Under the pieces are notes generated by a model. It was not told the DNA's origin. It was given only the letters and a program-made list of their open reading frames with translations, and did not search any database. A program made the translations under genes and the position numbers. From Epibacterium sp. Ofav1-8 (GTDB lineage Bacteria > Pseudomonadota > Alphaproteobacteria > Rhodobacterales > Rhodobacteraceae), in contig NZ_JAKRFD010000008.1 of NCBI RefSeq assembly GCF_022348185.1, positions 62,001-126,000 of the forward strand: DNA of 64,000 nt, in the 5' to 3' direction. Every line of letters starts with the position of its first letter. Position 1 is the stretch's first letter. This document shows, piece by piece, positions 52,140-62,177 of this stretch.

Positions 52140-52687
52140 CACAGACATCAGACCCCAGAGCTTCGTCCCGGATGCCGCGCTGGCTGAAGGCGGTGTTTGC
52201 CCTGTCGCTCGCCGGCAACCTGGCGGTTGTCGGGCTGGTGGCCGGGGCAGCGCTGCGCGATGACGGGCCCCGTCGTCCCCGCCACAAGGCGCCGCCGCCG
52301 CCCGCCGCCGCCGAGGCGATCGGCGCAGTGATGTACCGCAGCTTTGAACCGGAGCAGCGCCGGGCGCTGCGGCAGCTGGCGGACGGGCCGTTTGACAACA
52401 TCGTCGAACGCCGCATCGCGGAACTGACCGACCTGCTCGGCGTGATCCGGGCGGAGCCGCTGGATGTGGCGGTGCTGCGGGCGCGGATCGACGCACAGGC
52501 GCAATCCATCCAGCAGTTCCGCGGCGCCATGCAGGAGGCCTGGATCACCGAGCTGGAGACCATGACCCCGCAAGAGCGCGCCGCCTTTGCCGATCGGGTG
52601 GAAAAACACATCGCCCGGTTCCGCAAGCCGCGTCAGCCGGGCGGCAAGGACGGGGCTGCGTCCGGGCGCGACACCCGCGCGGATTGA
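52136..52687 (+). CDS. periplasmic metal-sensor/CpxP-like protein
   Basis: This 183-residue protein is anchored by an N-terminal segment (LKAVFALSLAGNLAVVGLVAGA). The periplasmic part is helical, with FEPEQRRALRQLADG and VAVLRARIDAQAQSIQQF, resembling the metal-resistance/CpxP-type sensor family that includes CnrX. Starts with an ATGA overlap with the anti-sigma-like gene. The pair would transmit a periplasmic stress or metal signal to the ECF factor. The ligand is unknown; there is no obvious His/Cys cluster. Confidence 0.8.
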   Translation: MTQTSDPRASSRMPRWLKAVFALSLAGNLAVVGLVAGAALRDDGPRRPRHKAPPPPAAAEAIGAVMYRSFEPEQRRALRQLADGPFDNIVERRIAELTDLLGVIRAEPLDVAVLRARIDAQAQSIQQFRGAMQEAWITELETMTPQERAAFADRVEKHIARFRKPRQPGGKDGAASGRDTRAD

Positions 52688-52817
52688 GGCCCCGCCGCGC
52701 GCCCCCATGCGGGGGCGGTCAGGGGCGCGCCGTCCGATCCCTGACGGGGATGCGGCTCATCTCAGCGGGCGTCTGCCCGGCGGCCTCGCATCTCTCAGGG
52801 GGGGGCAGGATCGGCGG

Positions 52818-53327
52818 TCAGGCACCAGGGGCAAGAGGGGCGGCACCGGTGCCGAGCGGTTTTTCAAAGCGCCAGATCTCCAGCGGAAAAGCGCTCTCTG
52901 CGGTCTCCAGATCCACCACCTGCCGACCGGCATGGCTCCAGCCCGATTTTTCGTAAAAGCGGGCCGCGCGGGTGTTGCCAATGGCACAGGCCAGCCAGGC
53001 CCGGTGATGTCCGGCCGCGCGTATCCGGGTTTCCCCATCCTGCATCAGGGCGGCGGCGACGCCGGCACCGCGCGCTTGGGGCGCGACATACATCTGGTAG
53101 ATCTCGTCGTCCTTGACCATGCAGAAGCCAAGCACCTCGGCGCCGTCGCAGGCCACCCGCGTCAGCGTCAGGTTACTCAGGCTGCGGTCGTGAAAGCTCT
53201 GCGGCGTGCGCAGGGCACGCAGCTCCGCGGGAACGATGTCACCATGTGCCTCATGCCACCCCGCCGCCCAGATTGCAGCAATCTGGCGGGCCTGGGCCGT
53301 GGTTGGAGTGTCCAATGTGAATGCCAT
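52818..53327 (-). CDS. GNAT-family N-acetyltransferase
   Basis: This is a 169-residue protein. The acetyl-CoA motif A is clear: MYVAPQARGAGVAAALM, and NTRAARFYEKSGW is motif B. The fold starts with a helix around WAAGWHEAHG, typical of small-molecule GNATs. It stands alone between the ECF cluster and the cyclase gene. The substrate is not predictable. Confidence 0.88.
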   Translation of the reverse strand: MAFTLDTPTTAQARQIAAIWAAGWHEAHGDIVPAELRALRTPQSFHDRSLSNLTLTRVACDGAEVLGFCMVKDDEIYQMYVAPQARGAGVAAALMQDGETRIRAAGHHRAWLACAIGNTRAARFYEKSGWSHAGRQVVDLETAESAFPLEIWRFEKPLGTGAAPLAPGA

Positions 53328-53496
53328 GGCACAAGGCTATCGGGCGGGCGGCGTTTCGACAACCGGCGGATGTGGCCCGGTGCACGGATCCGATGCACGC
53401 TCCCCAACAGGTCGCGGCATATGGCGCCGTGTGTCCGGCCACCGCATCGAGGCCGGTTGCGGCGGGCGGATCGGCGGGAGGGGCGGTCCTGCGGGC

Positions 53497-54909
53497 TCAG
53501 GCGGCGGCAGTGCGCGGCGGCGCCTTGATCGCGGTGCGGTTGCGGCCCGCATTCTTGGCATCATAGAGCGCCCGGTCGGCGGCCGCAAAGAGCTCCTCGA
53601 CCGCCAGGTCCGGACAGCCATCGCCCCCGCCGCCGCCGACCACTGCACCAATGCTGACGGTGACCGGGATCTGGGGGCCTCCCTGCAGTGCAAACGGGCT
53701 GGCGTTGATGGCATTGCACAGGCGGGTGGCCATGGCGGCGGTGTCACCGGCGTGAATGGCGGGCATCACCACCAGGAACTCCTCGCCGCCGATCCGGGCC
53801 AGCAGGTCGCCGCCGCGCAGTTCCGCCTTCAGGCGGCGGGCCGCCTCCACCAGCACCGCATCCCCGACCGGGTGGCCGTGCTGGTCGTTGATCCGCTTGA
53901 AATGATCGAGGTCGGCAATCATCACCGCGAAACTCTCGCCGCGATCCTGTGCATCCTGGGCCACCCGCTCCAGAAAGGGCTTGGCATAGCGGCGGTTGTA
54001 GAGCCCGGTCATCGGGTCCTCCATCGCTGCGCGCAGACCGTTGCGCAGGTTGTCGCGGATCACCTCGGCGCGGTGCTTGTGCTGCAGCTGGCTGGAGATC
54101 CGCAGTGCCAGCTCGTCGACCTGAAACCCACAGTGCAAGACGTCATGGGCACCGCGATCAAGTGCTTCGGCCGCGATCATCGCATCGGCCGGGTTGGGCA
54201 CCGCGATCACCACGCTGTCGCGGGTGCTGATCCGCGCCCGCAGATCCGCCAGCAGCCGCAGGGCCAGCCCGGCGCAGGTCTCGTTCAGCTCGATCACGAT
54301 CACATCGGGCACCGGGTTGCGCATCAGATCCTGGATCGCGTCGACGGTATAGGCCCGCAGGTCGTGGTCGACTTCGCCCGCCAGGCGGTGGCGCCATTTC
54401 TGCGCCGTCGCCAGATCATGGCAGACCAGGGCGACCCGGGCCGTCGGCTGGGGCAGCGGGGCGGTGCCGGTTGCCTCTTTCAGCGGCATCACGAAAGACG
54501 GCACGCCATCTTCGCGCAGATGCAGGTCCTCGTCCTGCAACCGCATGCGCAACAGGCTGCGGATGCGGGCCTGGAGGATCATGTCGTCCACCGGCTGCGG
54601 GAGCACCTCGTCGATCCCGGCCGAGAGCGCCATGATCCGGGTCGACCGGTCGTTCTGCGCACTCAGCGCGATGACCGGCACATTGGCCATCTGCGGGATC
54701 TGCGCCATCGCGCGCTTGATGCCGGCGGCATCGGCATCGGGCAGGGACATCGCGGTCAGGATCAGATCCGGGCGATTGTCGGCCACCAATGCCAGCGCGC
54801 TGGCCAGGCTGTCGGCCTGCAATACGTGATAGCAGGCGGCCGTCAGCTGCACCTTCAGAACGATGCGATTGGTGGAAACCCCATCTATGACCAGGATCGT
54901 GCCTTGCAC
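53497..54909 (-). CDS. PleD-like diguanylate cyclase with degenerate receiver domains
   Basis: This is a 470-residue REC-REC-GGDEF protein. The first receiver (1-130) aligns with PleD, but the phosphorylatable Asp53 is replaced by Ala (LTAMSLP) and the acidic pair is reduced to IDG. The second receiver (150-280) has Glu at the Asp position (VIVIELNE). The GGDEF domain is intact: LYNRRYAKPFL, DLDHFKRINDQHGH, RIGGEEF and an I-site RGGD five residues before. Without the Asp residues it cannot be activated by phosphorylation in the PleD way. The upstream gap to 55025 holds only a possible promoter. Confidence 0.88.
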   Translation of the reverse strand: MQGTILVIDGVSTNRIVLKVQLTAACYHVLQADSLASALALVADNRPDLILTAMSLPDADAAGIKRAMAQIPQMANVPVIALSAQNDRSTRIMALSAGIDEVLPQPVDDMILQARIRSLLRMRLQDEDLHLREDGVPSFVMPLKEATGTAPLPQPTARVALVCHDLATAQKWRHRLAGEVDHDLRAYTVDAIQDLMRNPVPDVIVIELNETCAGLALRLLADLRARISTRDSVVIAVPNPADAMIAAEALDRGAHDVLHCGFQVDELALRISSQLQHKHRAEVIRDNLRNGLRAAMEDPMTGLYNRRYAKPFLERVAQDAQDRGESFAVMIADLDHFKRINDQHGHPVGDAVLVEAARRLKAELRGGDLLARIGGEEFLVVMPAIHAGDTAAMATRLCNAINASPFALQGGPQIPVTVSIGAVVGGGGGDGCPDLAVEELFAAADRALYDAKNAGRNRTAIKAPPRTAAA

Positions 54910-55024
54910 GGCGAAACACCTTCATTTTCGGCTATGAGTTAATTTTGAGTGTTGATGAGACTGGTTAACAAACCCTTTCGGGGTTAGTGCAAATTGACGT
55001 AAAAGTGTCGACAAGGAGGCCGAT

Positions 55025-55309
55025 ATGCCAATTTCCGCCGATCACGCCGAGGTTTTGGGCTTAAAAGCGCTGAGCTGGCTGGCCAGCAGCGATGAACTGC
55101 TGCCGGTGTTCCTCGGCTCCAGCGGGGCGTCGATCTCGGATCTGCGCGATCGGGTCAACGATCCGGCGTTCCTCGGTGCCGTGCTCGATTTCCTGCTGAT
55201 GGATGACGCCTGGGTGATGGCCTTCTGCGACAGCGCGGAGGTGGGCTATTCCGCCCTCACCGAGGCGCGCGCGATGCTGCCCGGGGGTGAACAGGTGCAT
55301 TGGACGTGA
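55025..55309 (+). CDS. DUF3572 family protein
   Basis: This 94-residue soluble helical protein contains ALSWLASSDELLPVFLGSSG and LGAVLDFLLMDDAWVMAFC, the core of DUF3572. An AAGGAGG site precedes the ATG. The downstream HAD gene starts 40 bases later. Function not known. This gene pairing is common in roseobacters as far as I recall, but the link is unexplained. Confidence 0.82.
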   Translation: MPISADHAEVLGLKALSWLASSDELLPVFLGSSGASISDLRDRVNDPAFLGAVLDFLLMDDAWVMAFCDSAEVGYSALTEARAMLPGGEQVHWT

Positions 55310-55349
55310 TAAGCGCAGGCGCATCACATTGGCCGATCAAGGATGCCCC

Positions 55350-56054
55350 ATGACCCTCTCCGCGCTTCTCTTTGACAAGGACGGCACGCTGTTCGACTTC
55401 GCCATGACCTGGAACGGCTGGGCCAAGGCCATGCTGACCGACCTGGCCGCAGGGGACGGCCAGCGCCTGTCCGCCATGGCCGCGGCGGTGCGCTATGATC
55501 TTGCCACGGCGGCGTTTCGCCCCGACAGCCTGGTGATCGCCGGCACCAATGACGAGGTGGCCGAGGTGCTGGCGCCGCATGTGCCCCACATGGACCGGGT
55601 CGCGCTGGCCGACTACCTGATCCGCACCGCCGCCGAAGCGGAGCTGGCGCAGGCGGTGCCGCTGGCGCCCTATCTTGCGGCGCTGCGCACAGGCGGGCTG
55701 AAGCTTGGGGTGATGACCAATGACGGCGAACATTCGGCGCGCCGCCACCTGACCCGGTCCGGGGTCTACGACCACTTCCACATGGTGATCGGTGCCGACA
55801 GCGGCTATGGCGCCAAACCCGACCCGGAGCCGCTCCTGGCCTTCTGCGCCGCACAGGGGGTGCGCCCCGAGGAGACCGCGATGGTGGGCGACAGCCGCCA
55901 TGACCTGATCGCGGGCCGCGCGGCCGGCATGCGCACGATCGGGGTGCTGACCGGCATGGCCAGTGCCGGGGACCTCGCGCCCCTTGCGGATGTAGTGCTG
56001 CCGAACATCGGCCATATCCCCGACTGGCTGGCAGCAGGGGACCAGCCCGCCTGA
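55350..56054 (+). CDS. HAD-family phosphatase (Gph-like)
   Basis: This is a 234-residue protein. LLFDKDGTLFDF is motif I with the nucleophile and the acid/base Asp, GVMTNDG motif II, and AKPDPEPLL / MVGDSRHDLIAGRAAGM motifs III and IV. A four-helix C1 cap lies between motifs I and II. It resembles phosphoglycolate phosphatase, but substrate specificity cannot be confirmed. It follows DUF3572 closely. Confidence 0.9.
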   Translation: MTLSALLFDKDGTLFDFAMTWNGWAKAMLTDLAAGDGQRLSAMAAAVRYDLATAAFRPDSLVIAGTNDEVAEVLAPHVPHMDRVALADYLIRTAAEAELAQAVPLAPYLAALRTGGLKLGVMTNDGEHSARRHLTRSGVYDHFHMVIGADSGYGAKPDPEPLLAFCAAQGVRPEETAMVGDSRHDLIAGRAAGMRTIGVLTGMASAGDLAPLADVVLPNIGHIPDWLAAGDQPA

Positions 56055-56190
56055 CGACGCCCGGCGACCTGAATTTCGCGGCATATATAGGCGGGAAAGC
56101 GACATCGCGTGTCGGTAATGGACAGGTGTGTCTGGTTCTCGCCGGGGCACAGTAAGAGGGAACGGAAAACCAGGCATCACAGGGGGCATC

Positions 56191-57750
56191 ATGTCGGAGA
56201 CAGTTGCACGCAAGCGCCGCGGTGGCGGCAGGGCGGGGGCGGCGGCACGCCGTGGCACCGCCACGTTGGAGCAGATGCCCTGGAACCCTCCGACCAATAT
56301 CGACCGTCCGATCGAGCCGCTGACCGAAGAGGGCATCGCCGCCATCCATGACGGGGCCATGCGCATCCTCGAGGAAATCGGCGTGCAGTTCCTCAACGAC
56401 GAGGCGCTGGAGATCTTCAAGCAGGCCGGCGTCAAGGTCGAGGGCGAACTGGTCCGCATGGACCGCGACTTCGTGATGGAGATGGTGGCCAAGGCCCCGC
56501 GCGACTTCACCCTGACGCCGCGCAACCCCGACCGAGCGCTCCATGTCGGCGGCACCACGATGCTGTTCGGCAATGTCTCCTCGCCGCCCAACTATTGGGA
56601 CATGGAGCTGAAGCAGAAAATCCCCGGCACCCGCGAACACTGCCGCAACCTGTTGAAGCTGACCCAGTATTTCAACTGTATCCACTTTGCCGGCGGCTAC
56701 CCGGTGGAGCCGGTAGACCTGCATGCCTCGGTGCGCCACCTCGATGTGCTCTATGACAAGCTGACCCTCACCGACAAGGTGATGCATGCCTATTCGCTGG
56801 GCAAGGAGCGGGTCGAGGATGTGATGGAGATGGTGCGCATCGCCGGCGGCCTCAGCCATGAGGAATTCGACGCCAAGCCGCATATGTACACCAATATCAA
56901 CTCCACCTCGCCGCTGAAGCATGACGAGCCGATGATCGACGGCTCGCTGCGGCTGATCCGGCGCGGCCAGCCGGTGATCGTGTCGCCCTTCACGTTGGCG
57001 GGGGCGATGGCGCCGGTGACCATGGCAGGCGCTGTGGCGCAGTCGCTGGCCGAATCGCTTTGTGCGATCGCCCTGTTCCAATACGTCGCCCCCGGCGTGC
57101 CCTGCGCCATCGGCACCTTTACCTCCAACGTGGACATGAAATCGGGCGCCCCGGCCTTTGGCACCCCGGAATACATGCGCTCCACCCAGATGACCGGCCA
57201 GATGGCCCGCTTTTACGGCCTGCCGATGCGCTCCTCCGGGGTCTGTGCCGCCAATGTGCCGGACGGGCAGGCGATGTGGGAGACCTCCAACTCGCTCTGG
57301 GCGGCGGTGCAGTCGGGCACCAACATGGTCTATCACGCGGCGGGCTGGCTGGAGGGCGGGCTGATCGCCAGCCCGGAGAAATTCATCATGGACTGCGAAG
57401 TCCTGCAGATGATCCAGCGCTACATGGATCCGGTGATCAACGCCACCGGCCCGGACGAGATCGCGCTGGATGCGATCCGCGAGGTCGGCAACGACGGCCA
57501 TTTCTTCGGCATCCAGCACACCCAGGACCGCTATGCCACCGCCTTTTACCAGCCGTTCCTGAGCGACTGGCGCAACTATGAGGCCTGGGAAGCCGCCGGC
57601 GCCACCTGGACCGCTGAACGCGCCCACGGGATGTTCAAGCAGATTCTGGGCGAATTCGAGGAGCCGCCGATGGATCCGGCCATCCGCGAGGAACTCGCCG
57701 CCTTTGTCGAACGCCGCAAGGCCGAGGGCGGCGCGCCAACGGATTTTTAA
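56191..57750 (+). CDS. trimethylamine methyltransferase MttB-superfamily protein (non-Pyl)
   Basis: This 519-residue TIM-barrel protein begins with a basic tail (RKRRGGGRAGAAARRG) and then IEPLTEEGIAAIHDGAMRIL, the MttB superfamily start. Long conserved blocks such as VDLHASVRHLDVLYDKL and AVQSGTNMVYHAAGWLEGGL follow. There is no in-frame amber codon, so it is a non-pyrrolysine member, the group that includes glycine betaine:corrinoid methyltransferases. No corrinoid protein or partner methyltransferase gene is adjacent. The chosen start has a GGGGG site at good distance. Confidence 0.88.
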   Translation: MSETVARKRRGGGRAGAAARRGTATLEQMPWNPPTNIDRPIEPLTEEGIAAIHDGAMRILEEIGVQFLNDEALEIFKQAGVKVEGELVRMDRDFVMEMVAKAPRDFTLTPRNPDRALHVGGTTMLFGNVSSPPNYWDMELKQKIPGTREHCRNLLKLTQYFNCIHFAGGYPVEPVDLHASVRHLDVLYDKLTLTDKVMHAYSLGKERVEDVMEMVRIAGGLSHEEFDAKPHMYTNINSTSPLKHDEPMIDGSLRLIRRGQPVIVSPFTLAGAMAPVTMAGAVAQSLAESLCAIALFQYVAPGVPCAIGTFTSNVDMKSGAPAFGTPEYMRSTQMTGQMARFYGLPMRSSGVCAANVPDGQAMWETSNSLWAAVQSGTNMVYHAAGWLEGGLIASPEKFIMDCEVLQMIQRYMDPVINATGPDEIALDAIREVGNDGHFFGIQHTQDRYATAFYQPFLSDWRNYEAWEAAGATWTAERAHGMFKQILGEFEEPPMDPAIREELAAFVERRKAEGGAPTDF

Positions 57751-58151
57751 CGTTCTGTCCGGATTCCGGTCAATCAGGCAGTTTTCCGCAAAATGCCGCC
57801 CGCACCAGCCAATAATCGGTTGGAGCGGGCGGTTTTCTTGTCTTATGATGCCCGCGTAACGATCAAACGCGAAGACAGGATACGAGTTTTTGGGCACCTC
57901 TCCCGGCAGCTTTACGCATCATTTACGACGCAGGCTGTAGAGGGCATAACTGGAAAACATGCAGGCAGGGGAATGCAACAGCCGTGGCGCCAGGTCACCG
58001 GCCAGCGGGTTATTACCGCTGCGGGACGGCGCAGGGGCGGGGCAATGACGGGGGGGTCCCCTGTTTCAAATGCAGGTTCAATTTTAGCTATTCGGCCTTT
58101 CTTAAGCATGCTCGCCTAGGATCGGGTCAGGGTGAAGTAGGGAACAACCGT
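57751..58151. other. 401-base intergenic region, MttB / H-NOX
   Basis: This stretch holds the MttB terminator (57796-57840) and otherwise nothing I can identify. There is no convincing coding frame; a short plus-strand open frame here lacks a ribosome binding site. The AT-rich part near 58081-58115 may hold the promoter of the H-NOX-cyclase pair. Confidence 0.5.
57796..57840 (+). terminator. intrinsic terminator of the MttB-family gene
   Basis: CCGCCCGC/GCGGGCGG arms (57796-57803, 57825-57832), with further inner CCA/TGG pairing, are followed by TTTTCTTG. Confidence 0.85.
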
Positions 58152-58735
58152 ATGCACGGTTTGATTAACAGAGCTGTCCAGGCCTTTGTCTCCAGCACCT
58201 ATGGAACAGGACGCTGGACGGACATCATGGACGCGAGCGGGCTTGGGTTTACCGAGTTCGAAGCGATGCTTGTCTACTCGGAAGAGCAATCCGAGCGCAT
58301 GCTGCGCGCCGTGGAGCAGAATCTGGAACGGCCCTTGCCCGAGATCCTGGAGGATGTGGGGACCTTTCTGGTCTCCAACCCCCAGGTCGAGGCCCTGCGC
58401 CGCCTGCTGCGCTTTGGCGGCGTGAACTACGTCGATTTCCTGCACTCGCTGGATGACCTGCCGGATCGCGCCCGGCTGGCGGTGTCGGACCTGCGGTTGC
58501 CGGGGCTGGAGCTGATCGAACAGGCGCCGGGGCAATTCGACCTGCTGTGCCAGCCCGGCGTGCCCGGATATGCCCAGGTGATGACCGGCGTGCTGCGCGC
58601 CATGGCCGATGACTACGGCGCCCTTGTGTTCCTGGAGCAATCCGGCAGCCAGGACGGGGCGGATGTGATCTCCATCACCCTGGTGGAGAGCGAATTTGCC
58701 GAGGGGCGGACCTTCGATCTGGGAGCGCATACACT

Positions 58736-58739
<4 letters not shown>
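58152..58739 (+). CDS. H-NOX-like domain protein lacking haem ligands
   Basis: This 195-residue protein follows the H-NOX fold order: MHGLINRAVQAFVSSTYG at the start and RRLLRFGGVNYVDFLHSLDD before the usual haem-ligand helix. Where haem-binding H-NOX have the proximal His, this has Pro104 (FLHSLDDLPD). The YxSxR propionate-binding motif is also missing (FDLLCQPGVPG). His98 lies four residues away, so a changed ligand cannot be excluded. Its stop overlaps the cyclase start as ATGA, so it very likely controls that cyclase. Confidence 0.82.
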
Positions 58740-59752
<1,013 letters not shown>

Positions 59753-59984
59753 TCCGTTCAATCCCAATCTGCCAAGGTCTCTGGCCCGTCCGCAATGACG
59801 CTGCGGGTGGGGTCTGTTGTGAGATCGCGCGCCGGGGGGGCGGCCGTCGGAGGGGGCTGCTGTGCACTGGCGTTGTGAAAACGGGGCTGCGGAAAATTGG
59901 TCTGCCCGGATTGGCCTCTATTGGAGCTTTTGACCGGGCCTGCGCTGCGCTACCCCGGGGGCACAGCCATCGTGGAGCACAGCC

Positions 59985-62066
59985 ATGTCCAGCCATTCCC
60001 CCTCCGCCGCCACCCCGCGCATCCTGCCCAGCGTCTGCCCGTTGGATTGCCCCGACACGTGTAGCCTCAGCGTTGAGGTCACGGGCGATCAGATCACCTC
60101 TGTGCGCGGCTCTGACGCCAATCCGTTTACCGCCGGAGTGGTCTGCAACAAGGTCACGCGCGCCTATCCCGATTTTGTCCACGGCCCTGCGCGGCTGACC
60201 CATCCGTTGCGGCGGGTTGGCCCACGCGGGTCGGATCAGTTTGAGCGTATCAGCTGGGATGCGGCGCTGGACTTGGTGGTGGCGGGCTTTCGCGCGGCGA
60301 TCGACGCCCATGGCGCTCAATCCATCCTGCCGCTGAATTATGCTGGCCCGCATGGCGAACTGGCCGGCGGCTCGCTGGATCGGCGGTTCTTCTATCGCCT
60401 CGGGGCGACCCGGATGAACCGGGGCCCGCTCTGCGGCGGGGTGCGCAGCCTCGCTTACGAGAGCCTTTATGGCAACGCGCCCGGCATGCCGCCCGAGCAG
60501 GCGCAGCACGCCGATCTGATCGTGGTCTGGGGCAACAATGTCACCGTCTCCAACCTGCATCTGACCCGTGTGGTGAAGGCCGCGCGGGCCAAGGGCGCGC
60601 GGCTGGTGGTGATCGACCCCAAGCGCATCAAGATCGCGCAGCAGGCTGACCTTTATCTTCAGGTCAAACCGGGCACCGATGTGGTGCTGGCCCATGCGCT
60701 CGCCACAGAGCTGGAACGGCGCGGGGCCTTTGATGCGGAGTTTATCGCGCAGTGGGTGCATGGCGCAGAGGCCTACATGGCCGAGGCGCGCAGATACTCC
60801 ATTGAGGACGCCGCAGAAATCTGCGGTCTTGAGGTGCGCGACATCCTGCAACTGGCCGACTGGATGCAGGCGGCAGAGCGGCTCGCGACCTCCACCGGCA
60901 ACGGGATGGAGCGTGGCCGCTCCGGCGGGTCCGGCCTGCGTGCGGCCATGGCGCTCAATGCGCTTCTGGGTCAACACGGGCGGCTGGGGGCCGGGGTGGT
61001 GGCCAAATCCGGCCTTGCCTCGCCCAAGACCCGGGCGCGACTGCAAGGCGATCACCTGATCGACCCCGACACACGGGTTGTGAACATCCTCGACGTGGCG
61101 CGGCTGATGCTGGACCGGGACCAGCCCACGCCGATCAATGCGGTGATGATCTACAACCACAACCCCGTGGCCACCCATCCGGATCAGGCCCGCATGATTG
61201 CGGCGCTCAGCCAGCCGGAGATGTTCACCGTCGGCTGTGACGTGGTGATGACCGACAGCATGGCCTATTGCGACGTGATCCTGCCTGCCGCGACCCATTT
61301 TGAACATGACGAGATCTTTGCCGCCTATGGTCAGAACTACGTGCAGCGCGCCGAGCCGGTGATCGCGCCGGTGGGGGAGAGCCTGCCCAATACGGAAATC
61401 TTTCGCCGTTTGGCGGCGCGCTTTGGCTATACCGAAGCCGCCCATCAGGCCTCGGACGTGCAGCTGATGGATGACGCCATGGACGCCAGCCATCCGCAGT
61501 TTGAGGGCCGCCCACCCAGCCAGATGCCGACCGACCGGGCGCTGGAAATGCAAAACAGCGACGGTGCGGCGCTGATCCTGTGCGATACGGTGACGCCGGA
61601 CACGGAAACCGGCCGGATTGAACTCTTCAGCGCCGCGCTGGAGGCTGAAACCGGCTTTGGCGTGCCGCGCTTTGATCCGGTGCCGCAGGATCTGCCCTTG
61701 GTGCTGATTACGCCCAGTTCCGACAAACGCATCAACGCGACCTTCGGCAGCGCACCGCTCTCTGCCGGTCCCGAAAGCATCGAGGTCCACCCCGAGGACG
61801 CCGCCGCGCGCGGGCTTGAGGAGGGCGACACGGTCGAGGTGGCAAATGCCCGTGGGGCCGTGACCTTCCGTCTGAAGATCTCGGACGCGATGCAGCGCGG
61901 GGTGGTCTATGCCCCCAAGGGCACATGGCGCATCAGCTCCGAAACCGGCCTCACCGCCAATGCGCTGATCCCGGTGGAGGTGCGCACGGATATCGGGGAT
62001 GGCGCCTGCTATAACGAGACCTTCGTGGAGCTGCGCGCCTATGGCGGGCATCACGCGGCCGAGTAG
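59985..62066 (+). CDS. molybdopterin-containing oxidoreductase
   Basis: This 693-residue protein is in the DMSO-reductase superfamily. Cys18, 22, 26 and 54 (CPLDCPDTC, VCNK) bind a [4Fe-4S] cluster; RGPLCGGVRS around Cys150 is the probable Mo-ligand loop; the C-terminal molydopterin dinucleotide-binding domain begins near residue 570 (LVLITPSSDKRINATFGS). No twin-arginine signal is present, so it is cytoplasmic. No electron-transfer subunit genes are adjacent. Related stand-alone members are of unknown substrate. Confidence 0.85.
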   Translation: MSSHSPSAATPRILPSVCPLDCPDTCSLSVEVTGDQITSVRGSDANPFTAGVVCNKVTRAYPDFVHGPARLTHPLRRVGPRGSDQFERISWDAALDLVVAGFRAAIDAHGAQSILPLNYAGPHGELAGGSLDRRFFYRLGATRMNRGPLCGGVRSLAYESLYGNAPGMPPEQAQHADLIVVWGNNVTVSNLHLTRVVKAARAKGARLVVIDPKRIKIAQQADLYLQVKPGTDVVLAHALATELERRGAFDAEFIAQWVHGAEAYMAEARRYSIEDAAEICGLEVRDILQLADWMQAAERLATSTGNGMERGRSGGSGLRAAMALNALLGQHGRLGAGVVAKSGLASPKTRARLQGDHLIDPDTRVVNILDVARLMLDRDQPTPINAVMIYNHNPVATHPDQARMIAALSQPEMFTVGCDVVMTDSMAYCDVILPAATHFEHDEIFAAYGQNYVQRAEPVIAPVGESLPNTEIFRRLAARFGYTEAAHQASDVQLMDDAMDASHPQFEGRPPSQMPTDRALEMQNSDGAALILCDTVTPDTETGRIELFSAALEAETGFGVPRFDPVPQDLPLVLITPSSDKRINATFGSAPLSAGPESIEVHPEDAAARGLEEGDTVEVANARGAVTFRLKISDAMQRGVVYAPKGTWRISSETGLTANALIPVEVRTDIGDGACYNETFVELRAYGGHHAAE

Positions 62067-62177
62067 CGATCCCGCCAAACGCGACCAAAAGGCCGGGCCA
62101 TGTGTCCGGTCTTTGCTTGTGTGCAAATTGGCTGAGGCATAGCTTTGGCTTTGGATCACTCTGAACGGACCAATTCC

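Noticed and set aside
56191-57750. Pyrrolysine-containing trimethylamine methyltransferase
   Set aside because: The frame is continuous with no internal TAG and no pyl genes are in the window, so it is a non-pyrrolysine homologue.
55324-57897. 857-codon open frame on the minus strand
   Set aside because: It is antisense to the HAD and MttB genes, which have clear motifs and ribosome binding sites.
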